64,000 bases of DNA. It comes from Murdochiella vaginalis. GTDB lineage: Bacteria > Bacillota > Clostridia > Tissierellales > Peptoniphilaceae. The position numbers and the translations under genes were made by a program. Below are positions 1-9,527 of the stretch, one piece after another. Location of the stretch: contig NZ_LT632322.1 in assembly GCF_900119705.1 (NCBI RefSeq), forward strand, positions 744,001-808,000, given 5' to 3'. Below the pieces are notes generated by a model. The model was not told where the DNA came from. It saw nothing but the letters and a program-made list of their open reading frames with translations, and ran no database searches. The first letter of the stretch is position 1; the number at the start of each line of letters is the position of its first letter.

Positions 1-1376
1 TTGATCACTGGAAGAACAAGACAACCTCTAAGGATTACACGACAGAGATCAAGGATACCTTTACGGATGGCGTTACCATTGAGGCACACTACGTAGTCGA
101 GATTGCAAAGATAGTGGAACCTTTAAAGACGACGCAGATCGATATCCCGAAAGGCAAGACCATAACAAAAGAGGATCTGAGTAAGCGGATCACTCCGCAG
201 GAGGGAAAAGAAATTGCTTCCATCGAGGTTGTGGAAGAGCCCGATGTGAAAAACGTCGGCAATACAAGCGCCAAAGTCATTGTCACGTACACGGACGGCA
301 CGACCCAAGGCACCGCAGAGGCGCCGGTTGTCATTCCGGTTGTTGTGCACGAGCCGATTCTTCCTGCGGCTGAAAACGGAGCAAAACCGGAAGGTGCGCT
401 TGACAACTATGTCAAAGTCGCATTTGAGGCCGGGGAAGGTGGAACAGTAGCAGGAACGTTGCTCTACTATGTCAGCCCGGAAGTCGAAGTGGATATGACG
501 GAAGTAGCAGCGAAGGTCACCAAAACACCGGCCGTCGGTTACCATACCAATGGGGAACAATGGACAAATGAGAATGAAAAGACGCTGAAAGCGACATTCA
601 CCGATTCCCTAACGACATTTGTCTTCCAGTTTGACAAATCGCCGGATATCGTGGAGAAAACGGATGCTTCTCCGGATAAGCCGGAGGGCTATGTCACCGT
701 CACGTTTACCACAGACGGCAATGGGAAGGTGGCCGGCGCAGACGAAAAAGTGTATTATGTCAATCCGAATGCCGGAATTAAGTTGGTAACCACCAATAAC
801 GGAGAGGAAAAAACGTTAGCCGTGCCTGCGGCAACCCCCAATGCACATTATTTCTTTTCCGTGTGGGATCCACAGATTGACACGGTCAATGCGATTGACA
901 AAGATCTTACGTATCAAGCGTGTTTTAAGAAAAAGCCAAAGGTGACCATCATCGTGGATCCGAATGGCGGAAACTGGAATGGCGATGGCGCAGTAAGAAC
1001 CTATGTATTCGACAAGGGCCATATGTTCTATCTCGATGACGCGCCGGTTCGGGAAGGATACACGTTCCAGTATTATCAAGGCTCCATGTATCAGCCGGGA
1101 GATGCGTACCAGGCCAACCAGGATCATAGGTTTACGGCCATGTGGAAACCGAATCCGGTTGTTCCGCCGGTCAATCCGGCGGAGGATCCGAACAAGCCGA
1201 ATGTCAATACGCCGGGCAAGGAGAATGCAGGGGAAAAACCACAAGGGATGCCCAATAAAGATACGGTTGCTCCGAAGACGAGCGATACAGGGCTGTTCTT
1301 GCGTTGGCAATTCGCTCTTCTCACGATGGCCGGTGCAGTATGGACGTGGAGCAGAAAAAGAATGAACAAGCAGTAG
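1..1376 (+). CDS. Cell-wall-anchored surface protein, 3' part only (5' end outside window)
   Basis: The reading frame is open from base 3 with no stop or credible start, so the gene begins upstream of the window; 457 residues are visible. Two stretches near residues 230-300 and 310-385 look like InlB B-type (Listeria-Bacteroides) repeats, the second with the pattern DPNGG, then a tyrosine-rich half ending in FTAMWKP. A proline/asparagine-rich linker follows. The C-terminus has a sorting-signal layout: VAPKTSDTG, a hydrophobic stretch, and a basic tail (RKRMNKQ). Ser replaces the Gly of a usual xPxTG box, though DTG follows directly. It is therefore probably covalently attached to peptidoglycan by a sortase, likely as an adhesin or host-interaction protein; ligand unknown. 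A strong terminator follows the stop. Confidence 0.85.
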   Translation, partial: DHWKNKTTSKDYTTEIKDTFTDGVTIEAHYVVEIAKIVEPLKTTQIDIPKGKTITKEDLSKRITPQEGKEIASIEVVEEPDVKNVGNTSAKVIVTYTDGTTQGTAEAPVVIPVVVHEPILPAAENGAKPEGALDNYVKVAFEAGEGGTVAGTLLYYVSPEVEVDMTEVAAKVTKTPAVGYHTNGEQWTNENEKTLKATFTDSLTTFVFQFDKSPDIVEKTDASPDKPEGYVTVTFTTDGNGKVAGADEKVYYVNPNAGIKLVTTNNGEEKTLAVPAATPNAHYFFSVWDPQIDTVNAIDKDLTYQACFKKKPKVTIIVDPNGGNWNGDGAVRTYVFDKGHMFYLDDAPVREGYTFQYYQGSMYQPGDAYQANQDHRFTAMWKPNPVVPPVNPAEDPNKPNVNTPGKENAGEKPQGMPNKDTVAPKTSDTGLFLRWQFALLTMAGAVWTWSRKRMNKQ

Positions 1377-1399
1377 CAAACGCTTGAAAGAGAAACAAA

Positions 1400-1434
1400 G
1401 AAGCGGCTCGTTATCATACGAGCCGCTTCTTTTC
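1400..1434 (+). terminator. Rho-independent terminator of the surface protein gene
   Basis: A perfect 12-bp stem (1400-1411 with 1418-1429), 6-nt loop and TTTTC tail start 24 nt after the stop codon. The opposing ABC transporter gene ends at 1497, so the hairpin separates convergent transcripts. Confidence 0.9.
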
Positions 1435-1496
1435 TTGATAAAACGTAAGGAGAAGCGTATAAAAAGCGTTGATCTTGGTGAAATGGCGGATGTGGT

Positions 1497-3116
1497 TTAT
1501 TTGCACGAAACAATCCGCCCATTTTCAATGCGGATTACATGTTGATAATTCTCGTCTTTTTCCTCGCTACGATGGGAGACGACGATAACGGTCACATCTT
1601 GTAGGGAAAAAATACACTGTTCAATCTTTTCTAATGCGTGTTTGTCTAAATTCGAGGTGTATTCATCCAAAAGAATAAATGGCGTTTTTCGAAGTAAGGC
1701 ACGTGCCAGTGCTAAGCGTTGCTTCTCACCGCCTGATAGATTTCTACCGTTTTCAAAGAGGACGGTTTGCAGACCATCTTCTAAGCGCAGAACATATTCT
1801 AACAATCCAACTTGGGCTAACACCTGCTTGACTTCCTCTGTATCGAAAGGTTCGAACAATGTTATATTGTTCAAGATCGTATCATTAAAGAGAAAGGGCG
1901 TCTGCTCGATAAGGCATATATTTTTCGCTATATTTTTGCTGCTGATTTGTTTACGTTCCACATTGTTATATAGAATTTTTCCTGTATATTTTTTCTCCAA
2001 ACCGGAGAGTAAATTGAGCAACGTAGTTTTTCCTGCACCGCTTTTTCCAACGATAAGATATTTTTGATTGCGATCAAACTGGTAAGAGACCGCTTTTAGT
2101 ATGCTCTTCTTCTCGTACGCAAAGGAAACATCGACCAGTTGAATCGTGTGTAAGGCTATTAGTGGATCATCCGTAGGCTCTTTCGTTATTTCCTGGTTTA
2201 GGATTTTTTCTATGCGAAGAAGTGCAGTTTGCGCTGCCTTTATCTTTGCTAAGTCATCAACTAAATACAAAGAAGGACCACTAATATAGGAAACGACATT
2301 CGTAATCGCCACGATAATGGATAAACGTATGCTTCCTATCATCAACAAATAGCCCCCGACGAGAAAAATGCCTAAATACGCAATTTTATTGAAAACATAA
2401 GAAAAGGAATTGACGAAAGAGTTTAAAAACTCCTTTTCCTTCCATTTTGTTTCCACCTCGCGTACGGTTTTTCCATAATTTCTTGTCAACATGGTTTCAA
2501 CATGAAATATTTTAGCCGTCATATGGGAAGAGAGGTAGTCCTTTAGGGTCGCAATATGCTTCTCTTGTCCCACGGTATATTCTGCTCCGCTGCGTTCTAA
2601 TTTATTACCAAAAGCAATAGGAATAAATGCCTGCAAAAAAGAAGTGAGCAGAACAAACAAACCTATCTGCCAACTGTAGTAAAACATGATAAGAGTCGCA
2701 AAAAACATTCGCATAAAATCTTCCATCATATCCATAATCGTATAAAGCACTTCGCGCAGAATTTCCACATCATTTTCGATAACGGAAAGATAGGTTGATG
2801 ATTTATCATGAAAAACATCTTTGTCTTGCCACATCATTTTTTGAAAGAGGCGCTGTTTCAAGCTGGAGATGCTCTTTTGAATCAACGTAAAATGTATTTT
2901 TGCGTCAAAAACATTAATGAGGAAATCGACGAGAATGTAAACGCCGAAATACATGAAATATTTTGGCAGTTGCGTTAATGATCCGTTCATCGCAAAATCA
3001 ATGATACTGGCAATAATCGTCATGACCGCAACAGAGCTCAGGGCACGCAAAGGCATTAAAACCAGAAAAAGAAAAAATTCTTTTTTTTCGTTGATGATAA
3101 AGCGTAGCATAGCCAT
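1497..3116 (-). CDS. ABC transporter, fused permease and ATPase (exporter type)
   Basis: 539 residues. About 300 residues of membrane domain with roughly six hydrophobic segments precede an ATPase domain. Walker A GKSGAGKTT is at 357-365, signature LSGGEKQR at 460-467, Walker B FILLDE at about 480-485 and the H-loop His at about 515, so the ATPase looks intact. The architecture is that of half-transporters exporting peptides, lipids or drugs; the substrate cannot be told and no precursor peptide gene is visible beside it. It starts 25 nt after the TDT-family gene stop, behind GAAGGTGA, so the two may be co-transcribed. Its base composition is visibly richer in A and T than its neighbours, with many AAA and TTT codons, suggesting acquisition by transfer. 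Confidence 0.85.
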   Translation of the reverse strand: MAMLRFIINEKKEFFLFLVLMPLRALSSVAVMTIIASIIDFAMNGSLTQLPKYFMYFGVYILVDFLINVFDAKIHFTLIQKSISSLKQRLFQKMMWQDKDVFHDKSSTYLSVIENDVEILREVLYTIMDMMEDFMRMFFATLIMFYYSWQIGLFVLLTSFLQAFIPIAFGNKLERSGAEYTVGQEKHIATLKDYLSSHMTAKIFHVETMLTRNYGKTVREVETKWKEKEFLNSFVNSFSYVFNKIAYLGIFLVGGYLLMIGSIRLSIIVAITNVVSYISGPSLYLVDDLAKIKAAQTALLRIEKILNQEITKEPTDDPLIALHTIQLVDVSFAYEKKSILKAVSYQFDRNQKYLIVGKSGAGKTTLLNLLSGLEKKYTGKILYNNVERKQISSKNIAKNICLIEQTPFLFNDTILNNITLFEPFDTEEVKQVLAQVGLLEYVLRLEDGLQTVLFENGRNLSGGEKQRLALARALLRKTPFILLDEYTSNLDKHALEKIEQCIFSLQDVTVIVVSHRSEEKDENYQHVIRIENGRIVSCK

Positions 3117-3141
3117 TCACCTTCATGTGTATTTATGGATA

Positions 3142-4188
3142 CTATTTTACAAGATTCCACAGCATCCTAAGTAACAAAAGATAACAAAGCAAAGTTGCCA
3201 GCAGAGTCGGTAGAAGATAGAGCCACTGTATCGAGACGCCAAAGGTAAAAGGCATGGACGTGTCGCCCACTATAGAAAGTTTTTCAAGATACAGGCTCGC
3301 ACGTTGTAAAGCCAGCGCGGAAATCGCGAACGGGAAGGCGGAGAGCAATAGACCGGTGGAAAACGGCTTGAAGAAAAGGCCGATCAGACGCCATAGAGAA
3401 ATTGCCCAGAGCGCGATCGTAGCGATCCGCAAAAAAAAGAACAGTGGGCCGGCGTCTTCAAAAAGAAGCGGATACGCGGCAAGCAATAGGCTGACCGGTG
3501 CAAGAAGCGTGGCCTCCAACTGCGCGGAAGCATAGGCTGAGCGTTTCCGGACTAGGCTGTTGCTTGCCGTAACGCTCGTGTTTGTCACGGTGCTTGCATC
3601 CGCTGAAGCACCACTGATTGTCGTATCGTCCGCGCCAGTGACCGATGCGCTTGCCGGTTTCTGCCCTTTCAGGCGACACCACAACAGAAGGGCATAGAGA
3701 GGAAAAGCGGCGACCAGGCCGATGAGAAAGAAAACGCGGCCGAAGGCGATCAGGTTGAAGGTAGCTGCCGCTTCGCCAATAACGGCAATGCCGACAAAAA
3801 AGAGCAGGGACGTTGGCTGCACGGCTTCGACGCGACGATCCCGAACGAGACGATAGAGATAGAAAAGCGTCAGAATCAGATGCGCAACCAAGCCGACCCA
3901 AAATAGCTTTTTCGCACTTTCGCCAATGAAATAGTCGCGCGCATAGGGTGAAAGATAGAGGAGCGCCAGCGGAAAATAGGCAAAAAGCGAAAAGCCGACA
4001 GGGTCCTGCATCTCGTTTGCCAGATGCATGGGGTCGGAAAAGGACTGGATAATAAAGGCGATGCCGACAATCATGGCAATAGCGCCGCAAAGTGTGCGCA
4101 ATTCAGGACGGTAGTGTCCCAGCGCGTCACCTAAAACGGCAAAGCCGGTAACCAAACTCAATACGGCAAGGGGAAGACGACGTTTCAT
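3142..4188 (-). CDS. TDT-family (tellurite resistance/dicarboxylate type) membrane transporter
   Basis: 348 residues from the ATG at 4188; an open frame continues upstream into tyrS, but the sequence becomes membrane-like only from MKRRLPLAVL. About ten hydrophobic segments are visible. The pattern FPLALLYLSPY near residue 90 and PFSTGLLLSAFPFAIS near residue 290 resemble the conserved helices of the TehA/SLAC1/TDT fold. A Ser/Thr/Ala-rich stretch of about 40 residues (near 175-215) lies in what should be a loop. The family moves anions such as dicarboxylates, sulfite or chloride; the substrate here is unknown. It lies 88 nt after tyrS in the same direction, with an intervening hairpin, so expression may be only partly linked to tyrS. 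Confidence 0.65.
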   Translation of the reverse strand: MKRRLPLAVLSLVTGFAVLGDALGHYRPELRTLCGAIAMIVGIAFIIQSFSDPMHLANEMQDPVGFSLFAYFPLALLYLSPYARDYFIGESAKKLFWVGLVAHLILTLFYLYRLVRDRRVEAVQPTSLLFFVGIAVIGEAAATFNLIAFGRVFFLIGLVAAFPLYALLLWCRLKGQKPASASVTGADDTTISGASADASTVTNTSVTASNSLVRKRSAYASAQLEATLLAPVSLLLAAYPLLFEDAGPLFFFLRIATIALWAISLWRLIGLFFKPFSTGLLLSAFPFAISALALQRASLYLEKLSIVGDTSMPFTFGVSIQWLYLLPTLLATLLCYLLLLRMLWNLVK

Positions 4189-4222
4189 CTTTTGCTCTTT
4201 CTCTCTTTTCTCTATATCGTTT

Positions 4223-4259
4223 ACGGCGCGCTGGATGTCATTTCCGCGCGCCGTTTTTT
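4223..4259 (+). terminator. Hairpin with T-run in plus orientation, in the tyrS/TDT gap
   Basis: A perfect 9-bp GC-rich stem (4223-4231 with 4246-4254) is followed on the plus strand by a T6 run. Both flanking genes run on the minus strand, where the same hairpin is preceded by A residues and lacks a T-tail. It may stop antisense transcription, or act as a weak terminator or processing point for tyrS mRNA. Confidence 0.55.
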
Positions 4260-4276
4260 CTTTTCGATTCGTTTGT

Positions 4277-5524
4277 TTATTTCTCATCCACAAGCACGCG
4301 CAGATAGACTTTTTTGCCCTTTTTGACGGTAATGCCGTCGCGCAGAGCCGCGCGGGAGATTTCAGTCGCAATATCCGTTACTTTCGTGTCGTCCACCGCG
4401 ATGCCGCCTTGCTGGACCAAGCGGCGCGCTTCGCCGTTGGACTTGGTCAGCTCGGCAAGCGTTAATAAATTCAGAATGCCGATGGTTTCTCCCTCGAAAG
4501 CGATGCACTTTTCGGGCATGTGTTCATGATCTTCGCCGGCACTAAACAGCGCCTTGGAGGCGGCAAGCGCTTCGTCCGCTTTTTCTTTGCCGTGCACGAT
4601 GCGCGTCACTTCGTAGGCCAGGCGTTCCTTGCCCTGATTGATGCGTTCATCCGCATAGCTGCCCAGCTCCACGCATTCCGCCTTGGGAAGGAAGGTCAGT
4701 TGCAACAGGAATTTCGTCACATCGCGATCATCCACATTGCGCATATATTGGAAAAGCTCATAGGGAGAGGTCTTTTCCTCGTCAAGCCAGACGGCACCCT
4801 TCATGGATTTGCCCATTTTTACGCCGTCCGCCGTGGTTAGGAGCTTGAAGGTCATGCCATAAACGTTGGCATTCTCCGCTTTTCGTACCAGGTCCACACC
4901 GCCGATGATGTTGGCCCATTGATCCGAACCGCCGAATTGCAGACGGCATCCCTCACGACGATACAGTTCCAAAAAGTCGTAGCTTTGCAAAAGCATATAG
5001 GCAAACTCAAAGAAGGTGAGGCCACCGGTCGCGAGACGATTTTTATACGCATCTTTTTTAATCATTTCACCGACGTTGAAGTGTACGCCAACGTCGCGCA
5101 TAAAGCCGAGGAAATTCAGATCCAATAACCAGTCGCGGTTATTGACCACCATCGCGTTGCCGCCGTTGAAATCGATGAAGCGCGAAAGCTGCTTATAGAA
5201 GCAGTCCGCATTGTGATTGATTTTCTCCGGCGTCATGACGGTACGCATATCGCTGCGTCCGGAGGGATCGCCGATCATTGTGGTTCCGCCGCCGAGAAGG
5301 GCAATGGGAATGTGCCCGTAGGCCTGCATACGCATCAGCACCATGATCTGAATGAAATGTCCCACCGTCAGGGAATCCGCCGTGGCATCAAAGCCGATGT
5401 AGAATTTGACGGGGCCTTCCTCCAGAAGCTTGCGCAGGGATGCCTCATCCGTGGCGTTGTCAAAGTATCCGCGATCTTTCAGCTCATCCAGAACGTTATC
5501 GTATTCCTTTTTATACTCGAACAT
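4277..5524 (-). CDS. tyrS: Tyrosyl-tRNA synthetase
   Basis: 415 residues, normal for bacterial TyrRS. It attaches tyrosine to tRNA-Tyr in the cytoplasm. The class I catalytic domain starts with the FYIGFDATADSLTVGH region, where VGH is the HIGH-like motif. GGGTTMIGDPSGR and QFGGSDQW follow, then the KMSKS-like loop KMGKS at about residue 240. An S4-like RNA-binding domain occupies the last 70 residues (RRLVQQGGIAVDD). The start ATG at 5524 sits behind AAGGAGAGAG. It is 43 nt downstream of the MFS gene. That gap is too short for a T-box leader and none is seen, so it may depend on the upstream promoter. Confidence 0.97.
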   Translation of the reverse strand: MFEYKKEYDNVLDELKDRGYFDNATDEASLRKLLEEGPVKFYIGFDATADSLTVGHFIQIMVLMRMQAYGHIPIALLGGGTTMIGDPSGRSDMRTVMTPEKINHNADCFYKQLSRFIDFNGGNAMVVNNRDWLLDLNFLGFMRDVGVHFNVGEMIKKDAYKNRLATGGLTFFEFAYMLLQSYDFLELYRREGCRLQFGGSDQWANIIGGVDLVRKAENANVYGMTFKLLTTADGVKMGKSMKGAVWLDEEKTSPYELFQYMRNVDDRDVTKFLLQLTFLPKAECVELGSYADERINQGKERLAYEVTRIVHGKEKADEALAASKALFSAGEDHEHMPEKCIAFEGETIGILNLLTLAELTKSNGEARRLVQQGGIAVDDTKVTDIATEISRAALRDGITVKKGKKVYLRVLVDEK

Positions 5525-5567
5525 GGCTCTCTCCTTTTTCTTATTCTTTTATCATACGCCGGAAGAC

Positions 5568-6809
5568 TCAATTTGTCTGCTCTTTCGGAAAATGTGTTTC
5601 CTTTTTGCTCAAATTCTGCTTCGTCTTGCTCCATATGCCCGCCTGCCGGATGCCGGAAAGCGCGATCACGCTGCCGGCAAGGCTGATGCCGACGGTGGCC
5701 AATAGCGCCGAGGGGACACTGAGAAAATTCAGAACAATGCCGCCAAGAAGCGAACCCACCGCGCCGCCCAAAGACATGATGATGGTCACCACATTTTGTC
5801 CCTTCACGAGATCCTTTTTTTCCACAATTGCCGCGGAAAAGTAGCTGATGCCGGCAGTGAAAAAGGGAAAGGTGGCAAACTGGAACAACTGCGAAATGTA
5901 GACCACAAAAACATTGGTCGCAAAAAACAAAATAATGGCTTTTATGGTAAAGATCAGCGCAGCAATGCCCATCAGAAAGCGATCCGAAACATGCCGGCGA
6001 AGATGCCCATAGCTGAAAAGGGAAGTAACCTCCATCACAATGGCACAAATGACCGCGATGCCCGCTTCCGTTGCGCCGCCGCCCACATGTCTCACGAGCA
6101 GCGCCAGATAGGTGTTGATGACCATATGGCCGGAAAAGAGCAGTGTAAAGCCGATCACCAGAGGAATAAAAAGAGGATACTTACGATAAAAATGCTGGGT
6201 CGGCGGATCCACCACGCCCACAGCCTTCACGCCGGGATGACGCTGGCCAACCGGCACCGGCGGCAAAAGAAAAATCACCAGACCGAAAAGCGTCATGCTG
6301 ACGAAAAGCAGAAGCGGAAGCTGTGTCAGCGGGTTGCGATCAAAATACATGCCTGCTAAAAGCGAGGTCAGACCGTAGCTGGCGGAGCCGATGCCGCGAA
6401 TGACGCTGAACTGAATGGGGTAGCCGGCTTGTTCAAAAGCGACGGACACCGCATTGATGGGCCCCTGTACCGCCTGTGCCAACAAACTGAACACAAAAAA
6501 GGACGCCAAAACGACGAATCCGCTTGCCGAGAAAAAAGCCAAGGGAACCATGGCGAGCGCCGCGATGCCGGCATGCGCCAGCAACACTTCTTTAATCGTC
6601 ACAACCTTGGAAGAATCCGCCATCTGTCCGGTGAGCATTTGCAACCAGGCGCCGAAGAAGTTGGCCAGTCCGAAGATGATACCTGTATGCAGGGTCGTAA
6701 AACCGAGCGATTGCATGTACAACACGGTGAATACCGTCATCATGCAAAAGCTGATGAAAAACGTAAACTGCAAAAGGGCGTTTTGGACAAAAAGCAACCG
6801 CCGGCGCAT
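5568..6809 (-). CDS. MFS transporter (MFS_1-like / nucleoside symporter type)
   Basis: 413 residues with about twelve hydrophobic segments arranged as two six-helix halves, the major facilitator layout. The N-terminus (FFISFCMMTVFTVLYMQSLG) and the loop GQMADSS after the second helix resemble the PPP/NHS-like subgroup. That subgroup imports small organic solutes with protons; the substrate cannot be predicted. It is the first gene of a minus-strand run ahead of tyrS and is divergently transcribed from metG. A minus-strand extended -10 (TGCTATAAT) lies just upstream at about 6848-6856. Confidence 0.85.
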   Translation of the reverse strand: MRRRLLFVQNALLQFTFFISFCMMTVFTVLYMQSLGFTTLHTGIIFGLANFFGAWLQMLTGQMADSSKVVTIKEVLLAHAGIAALAMVPLAFFSASGFVVLASFFVFSLLAQAVQGPINAVSVAFEQAGYPIQFSVIRGIGSASYGLTSLLAGMYFDRNPLTQLPLLLFVSMTLFGLVIFLLPPVPVGQRHPGVKAVGVVDPPTQHFYRKYPLFIPLVIGFTLLFSGHMVINTYLALLVRHVGGGATEAGIAVICAIVMEVTSLFSYGHLRRHVSDRFLMGIAALIFTIKAIILFFATNVFVVYISQLFQFATFPFFTAGISYFSAAIVEKKDLVKGQNVVTIIMSLGGAVGSLLGGIVLNFLSVPSALLATVGISLAGSVIALSGIRQAGIWSKTKQNLSKKETHFPKEQTN

Positions 6810-6847
6810 GGGCTCTCCTTTCCGGGCACTTCGAAAAATACCGTTTC

Positions 6848-6856
6848 ATTATAGCA
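6848..6856 (-). promoter_or_regulatory. Extended -10 promoter of the MFS gene
   Basis: Read on the minus strand this is TGCTATAAT, with the hexamer at 6848-6853. It lies about 40 nt upstream of the MFS start and back-to-back with the metG promoter. No good -35 hexamer is visible, as is usual for extended -10 sites. Confidence 0.65.
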
Positions 6857-6887
6857 TGAATGGAGGATGTGGCTGTGGGAACGGCTA

Positions 6888-6896
6888 TGCTATAAT
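6888..6896 (+). promoter_or_regulatory. Extended -10 promoter of metG
   Basis: TGCTATAAT, hexamer 6891-6896, is 32 nt before the metG start. The -35 region is poor. The element is identical to the divergent MFS promoter 35 nt away. Confidence 0.7.
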
Positions 6897-6928
6897 GTGT
6901 CCAGCCGTTTCAAACGAAAGGAGCCACT

Positions 6929-8587
6929 ATGTGTGATCATCACGAGAACGGAAAGAAGCCGTTCTACATTACCGCGCCGATTTACTATCCCAGCGCAAAC
7001 TTACATTTGGGCAACACCTATACGTCTATTATTGCCGACGCCGTCAAGCGCTATAAAAGGGAACAGGGCTATGACGTCTATTATGTGACGGGATCCGATG
7101 AGCATGGCGAAAAGCTCGCGCGCATCGCGGAAGAAAAGAACATGGCGCCGCTGGACTACATTGACCCCATCGTCGATTCGATTAAGGAATTGTGGGCGCT
7201 TTTGGATGTCGAGCCGGATACATTTGTCCGTTCGTCCTCCGCGCAACACGAAAAAGACGTCCAGGAACTTTTCCAACGTCTCTATGATAAAGGTGCCATC
7301 TACAAGGGAAGGTATTCGGGATATTATTGCACGCCATGTGAGGAATTTTGGACCGAAGCGCAGCTAGAGGATGGGAAATGTCCCAGTTGCGGACGTCCGG
7401 TGGAACATCGTGAAGAAGAAAGCTATTTCTTCCGCCTTTCCGACTATCAGGATCGGCTGTTGCAATACTATAAAGACCATCCGGAATTCATGCAGCCGGA
7501 GAATCGCCAGAAAGAGATGATCGGTTCCTTTTTTAAGGACGGTCTCGAAGATCTTTCCGTATCCCGCAAACGCTTGAAATGGGGCGTGCCGGTGCCCTTT
7601 GATCCGGAACACGTCATTTACGTCTGGGTGGATGCGCTCATCTGCTATCTGACCGGCATCGGCTTTGGCGATGATCCGGAAAAATTTCAACAGTATTGGC
7701 CGGCAGCCGTACATTTTGTGGGGCGCGACATTATGCGCTTCCATTCCATCATCTGGCCGGCGGTGCTGATGGCCCTTGATATGCCCCTTCCGGACACCAT
7801 TTTCGGGCATGGCTGGATTCTCTTTGAGGATGACAAGATGTCCAAGTCCAAAGGCAACGTGATCTATCCGGAACCCTTGATTGCCGAATACGGCCGCGAT
7901 GCGCTGAAATACTTTGTGCTTCGGGAATTCAACTTCGGTGCGGACGGCAATTTCTCCATGCGCAAATTCCTGACACGTCTCAATGCCGATCTGGCCAACG
8001 ATTTAGGAAACCTGCTTTCGCGCAGCGTGGCCATGGTCGAAAAATATAACGACGGAATCGTACCGGAACCGACGGCTCCGCAGTCACCGGATGAGGAATT
8101 GACGGCGCTACAGGAAGAGACGCCGAAGGTCTTGGAAGAGGCCATGGAGCATTATGATTTCCAGCGCGGTCTGGAAGCTATCTGGACGCTCATTCGTCGC
8201 ACCAATAAATATATCGATGAGACTGAACCTTGGGCACTGGCCAAGGATCCTGCAAAGAAGGAACGCCTGAACACCGTATTGTATCGTCTGCTTGACAGCT
8301 TAACGACGGTGGCCTCGCTTTTGATTCCCTTCATGCCGGAGACGGCACCCAAAATGTTTGCGCAGTTGGGCTATGCCGGCAAAGGCTTTTTGCATGCCGG
8401 GGAAGTCAATCAGCTGCCGGCGGGGACGCACGTACAAAAAGGCGAACCCCTCTTTCCGCGTCTTAAGATTGACGAGGCGATGGAAAAAATTGCCGACGCC
8501 AACAATCAGTTGATGGCAAGCCGTTTGGGCATTACCGTCGAGGAGCTGCTCCACCGTCAGCACGAAAAGGCGGGGGATCGTGACTAA
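6929..8587 (+). CDS. metG: Methionyl-tRNA synthetase
   Basis: 552 residues. It charges tRNA-Met for initiation and elongation. The class I signature is in [14 protein letters not shown], residues about 20-33. The zinc knuckle shows as CTPCEEFW and CPSCGRP near 130-150, and the KMSKS loop as [10 protein letters not shown] near 297. An anticodon-binding helical domain follows. The protein ends about where the catalytic core and anticodon domain end; the C-terminal EMAP-like tRNA-binding domain of many Firmicute MetRS is absent. The ATG follows AAAGGAG. It heads metG-tatD-rnmV-ksgA, an order known from Bacillus, and overlaps tatD by 8 nt. Confidence 0.97.
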   Translation: MCDHHENGKKPFYITAPIYYPSANLHLGNTYTSIIADAVKRYKREQGYDVYYVTGSDEHGEKLARIAEEKNMAPLDYIDPIVDSIKELWALLDVEPDTFVRSSSAQHEKDVQELFQRLYDKGAIYKGRYSGYYCTPCEEFWTEAQLEDGKCPSCGRPVEHREEESYFFRLSDYQDRLLQYYKDHPEFMQPENRQKEMIGSFFKDGLEDLSVSRKRLKWGVPVPFDPEHVIYVWVDALICYLTGIGFGDDPEKFQQYWPAAVHFVGRDIMRFHSIIWPAVLMALDMPLPDTIFGHGWILFEDDKMSKSKGNVIYPEPLIAEYGRDALKYFVLREFNFGADGNFSMRKFLTRLNADLANDLGNLLSRSVAMVEKYNDGIVPEPTAPQSPDEELTALQEETPKVLEEAMEHYDFQRGLEAIWTLIRRTNKYIDETEPWALAKDPAKKERLNTVLYRLLDSLTTVASLLIPFMPETAPKMFAQLGYAGKGFLHAGEVNQLPAGTHVQKGEPLFPRLKIDEAMEKIADANNQLMASRLGITVEELLHRQHEKAGDRD

Positions 8588-9527
8588 GCGCCCGGATCCA
8601 TCGGCTACGACCGAGCGGCCGTTGTCAAACGCCGAACCCATCGGTGGGAACCCTGCGTCGGAGAATAAACTGTGGCTCATCGATGCGCACTGTCATCTCG
8701 ATGATGACGCCTATGACGGAACACGGGAGGATATTCTCGCCTCGTTGGAAGACGAAGGTGTGGAGGCGGTGGTCAACCCCGGTTGCGACGAAGCCAGTTC
8801 CTTACAGGCCGTCGCGCTGGCGCTCCGATACGAGCGTGTATTTGCTTGCATCGGAACGCATCCGCATGAAGCCTCGGGCTATACATCCGAATGGGAAGCG
8901 CGGATGCGCTCGCTTGCGAACGAAAAAAAAGTCGTCGCGATCGGGGAAATCGGCTTGGATTATCATTACGATTTTTCGCCGCGCAAAACGCAGCGAGACG
9001 TGTTTGAGTGTCAATTGGCGCTTGCGAAGGAACTGGATTTGCCCGTGGTCATCCACAGCCGCGAAGCGTGCGAGGATACCTTGGCCATCTTGAAAAATTT
9101 CGGTTCCTCGATTCGCGCGCTGATGCATTCCTTTAATGAAAATCCCAAAATCTGGCAAGAATTGGCGGATTTCGGCTATTTCCTTTCCCTCGGCGGCATG
9201 GTGACGTTCAAAAATGCTCGTTGGCCGAAGGAGTTGGCTCAAAGCGTGGCGGGCGACCGCCTGCTCATCGAGACGGACGGACCGTATCTTGCACCGGTAC
9301 CGTACCGGGGCCGATTGAATCTGCCATGGTATGCCGCGAGGACGTTAGAAACCATTGCCGAATTGCGGCAGGAATCGCTGCCGACACTGGCAAAACAGGT
9401 ACGACAAAACACCATTGCCTTTTTCGCGCTTCCTTTGGGAGCGAGCGCGGCGGATAGCGCCTGTTGTTCGACGAAGAGCGGGAAAGACGGCGCTTCATCC
9501 GCAAGCCGAAGAGGGGAGAAATCCTGA
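8580..9527 (+). CDS. tatD: TatD-family metal-dependent deoxyribonuclease
   Basis: 315 residues from a GTG start preceded by a GGCGGGGG ribosome site inside the metG end. The TatD barrel runs from [10 protein letters not shown] (residue about 33) through [22 protein letters not shown] and [16 protein letters not shown]; the metal ligands HxH, Glu, His, His and Asp are all present. The family hydrolyses DNA with divalent metals and has roles in nucleotide turnover and repair. The protein is about 55 residues longer than typical TatD. It has a 30-residue low-complexity N-terminal extension and a Ser/Ala-rich C-terminal tail. The start could therefore lie further downstream at a non-ATG codon. 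Its stop overlaps the rnmV start (TGATG), implying coupled translation. Confidence 0.92.
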   Translation: MTKRPDPSATTERPLSNAEPIGGNPASENKLWLIDAHCHLDDDAYDGTREDILASLEDEGVEAVVNPGCDEASSLQAVALALRYERVFACIGTHPHEASGYTSEWEARMRSLANEKKVVAIGEIGLDYHYDFSPRKTQRDVFECQLALAKELDLPVVIHSREACEDTLAILKNFGSSIRALMHSFNENPKIWQELADFGYFLSLGGMVTFKNARWPKELAQSVAGDRLLIETDGPYLAPVPYRGRLNLPWYAARTLETIAELRQESLPTLAKQVRQNTIAFFALPLGASAADSACCSTKSGKDGASSASRRGEKS

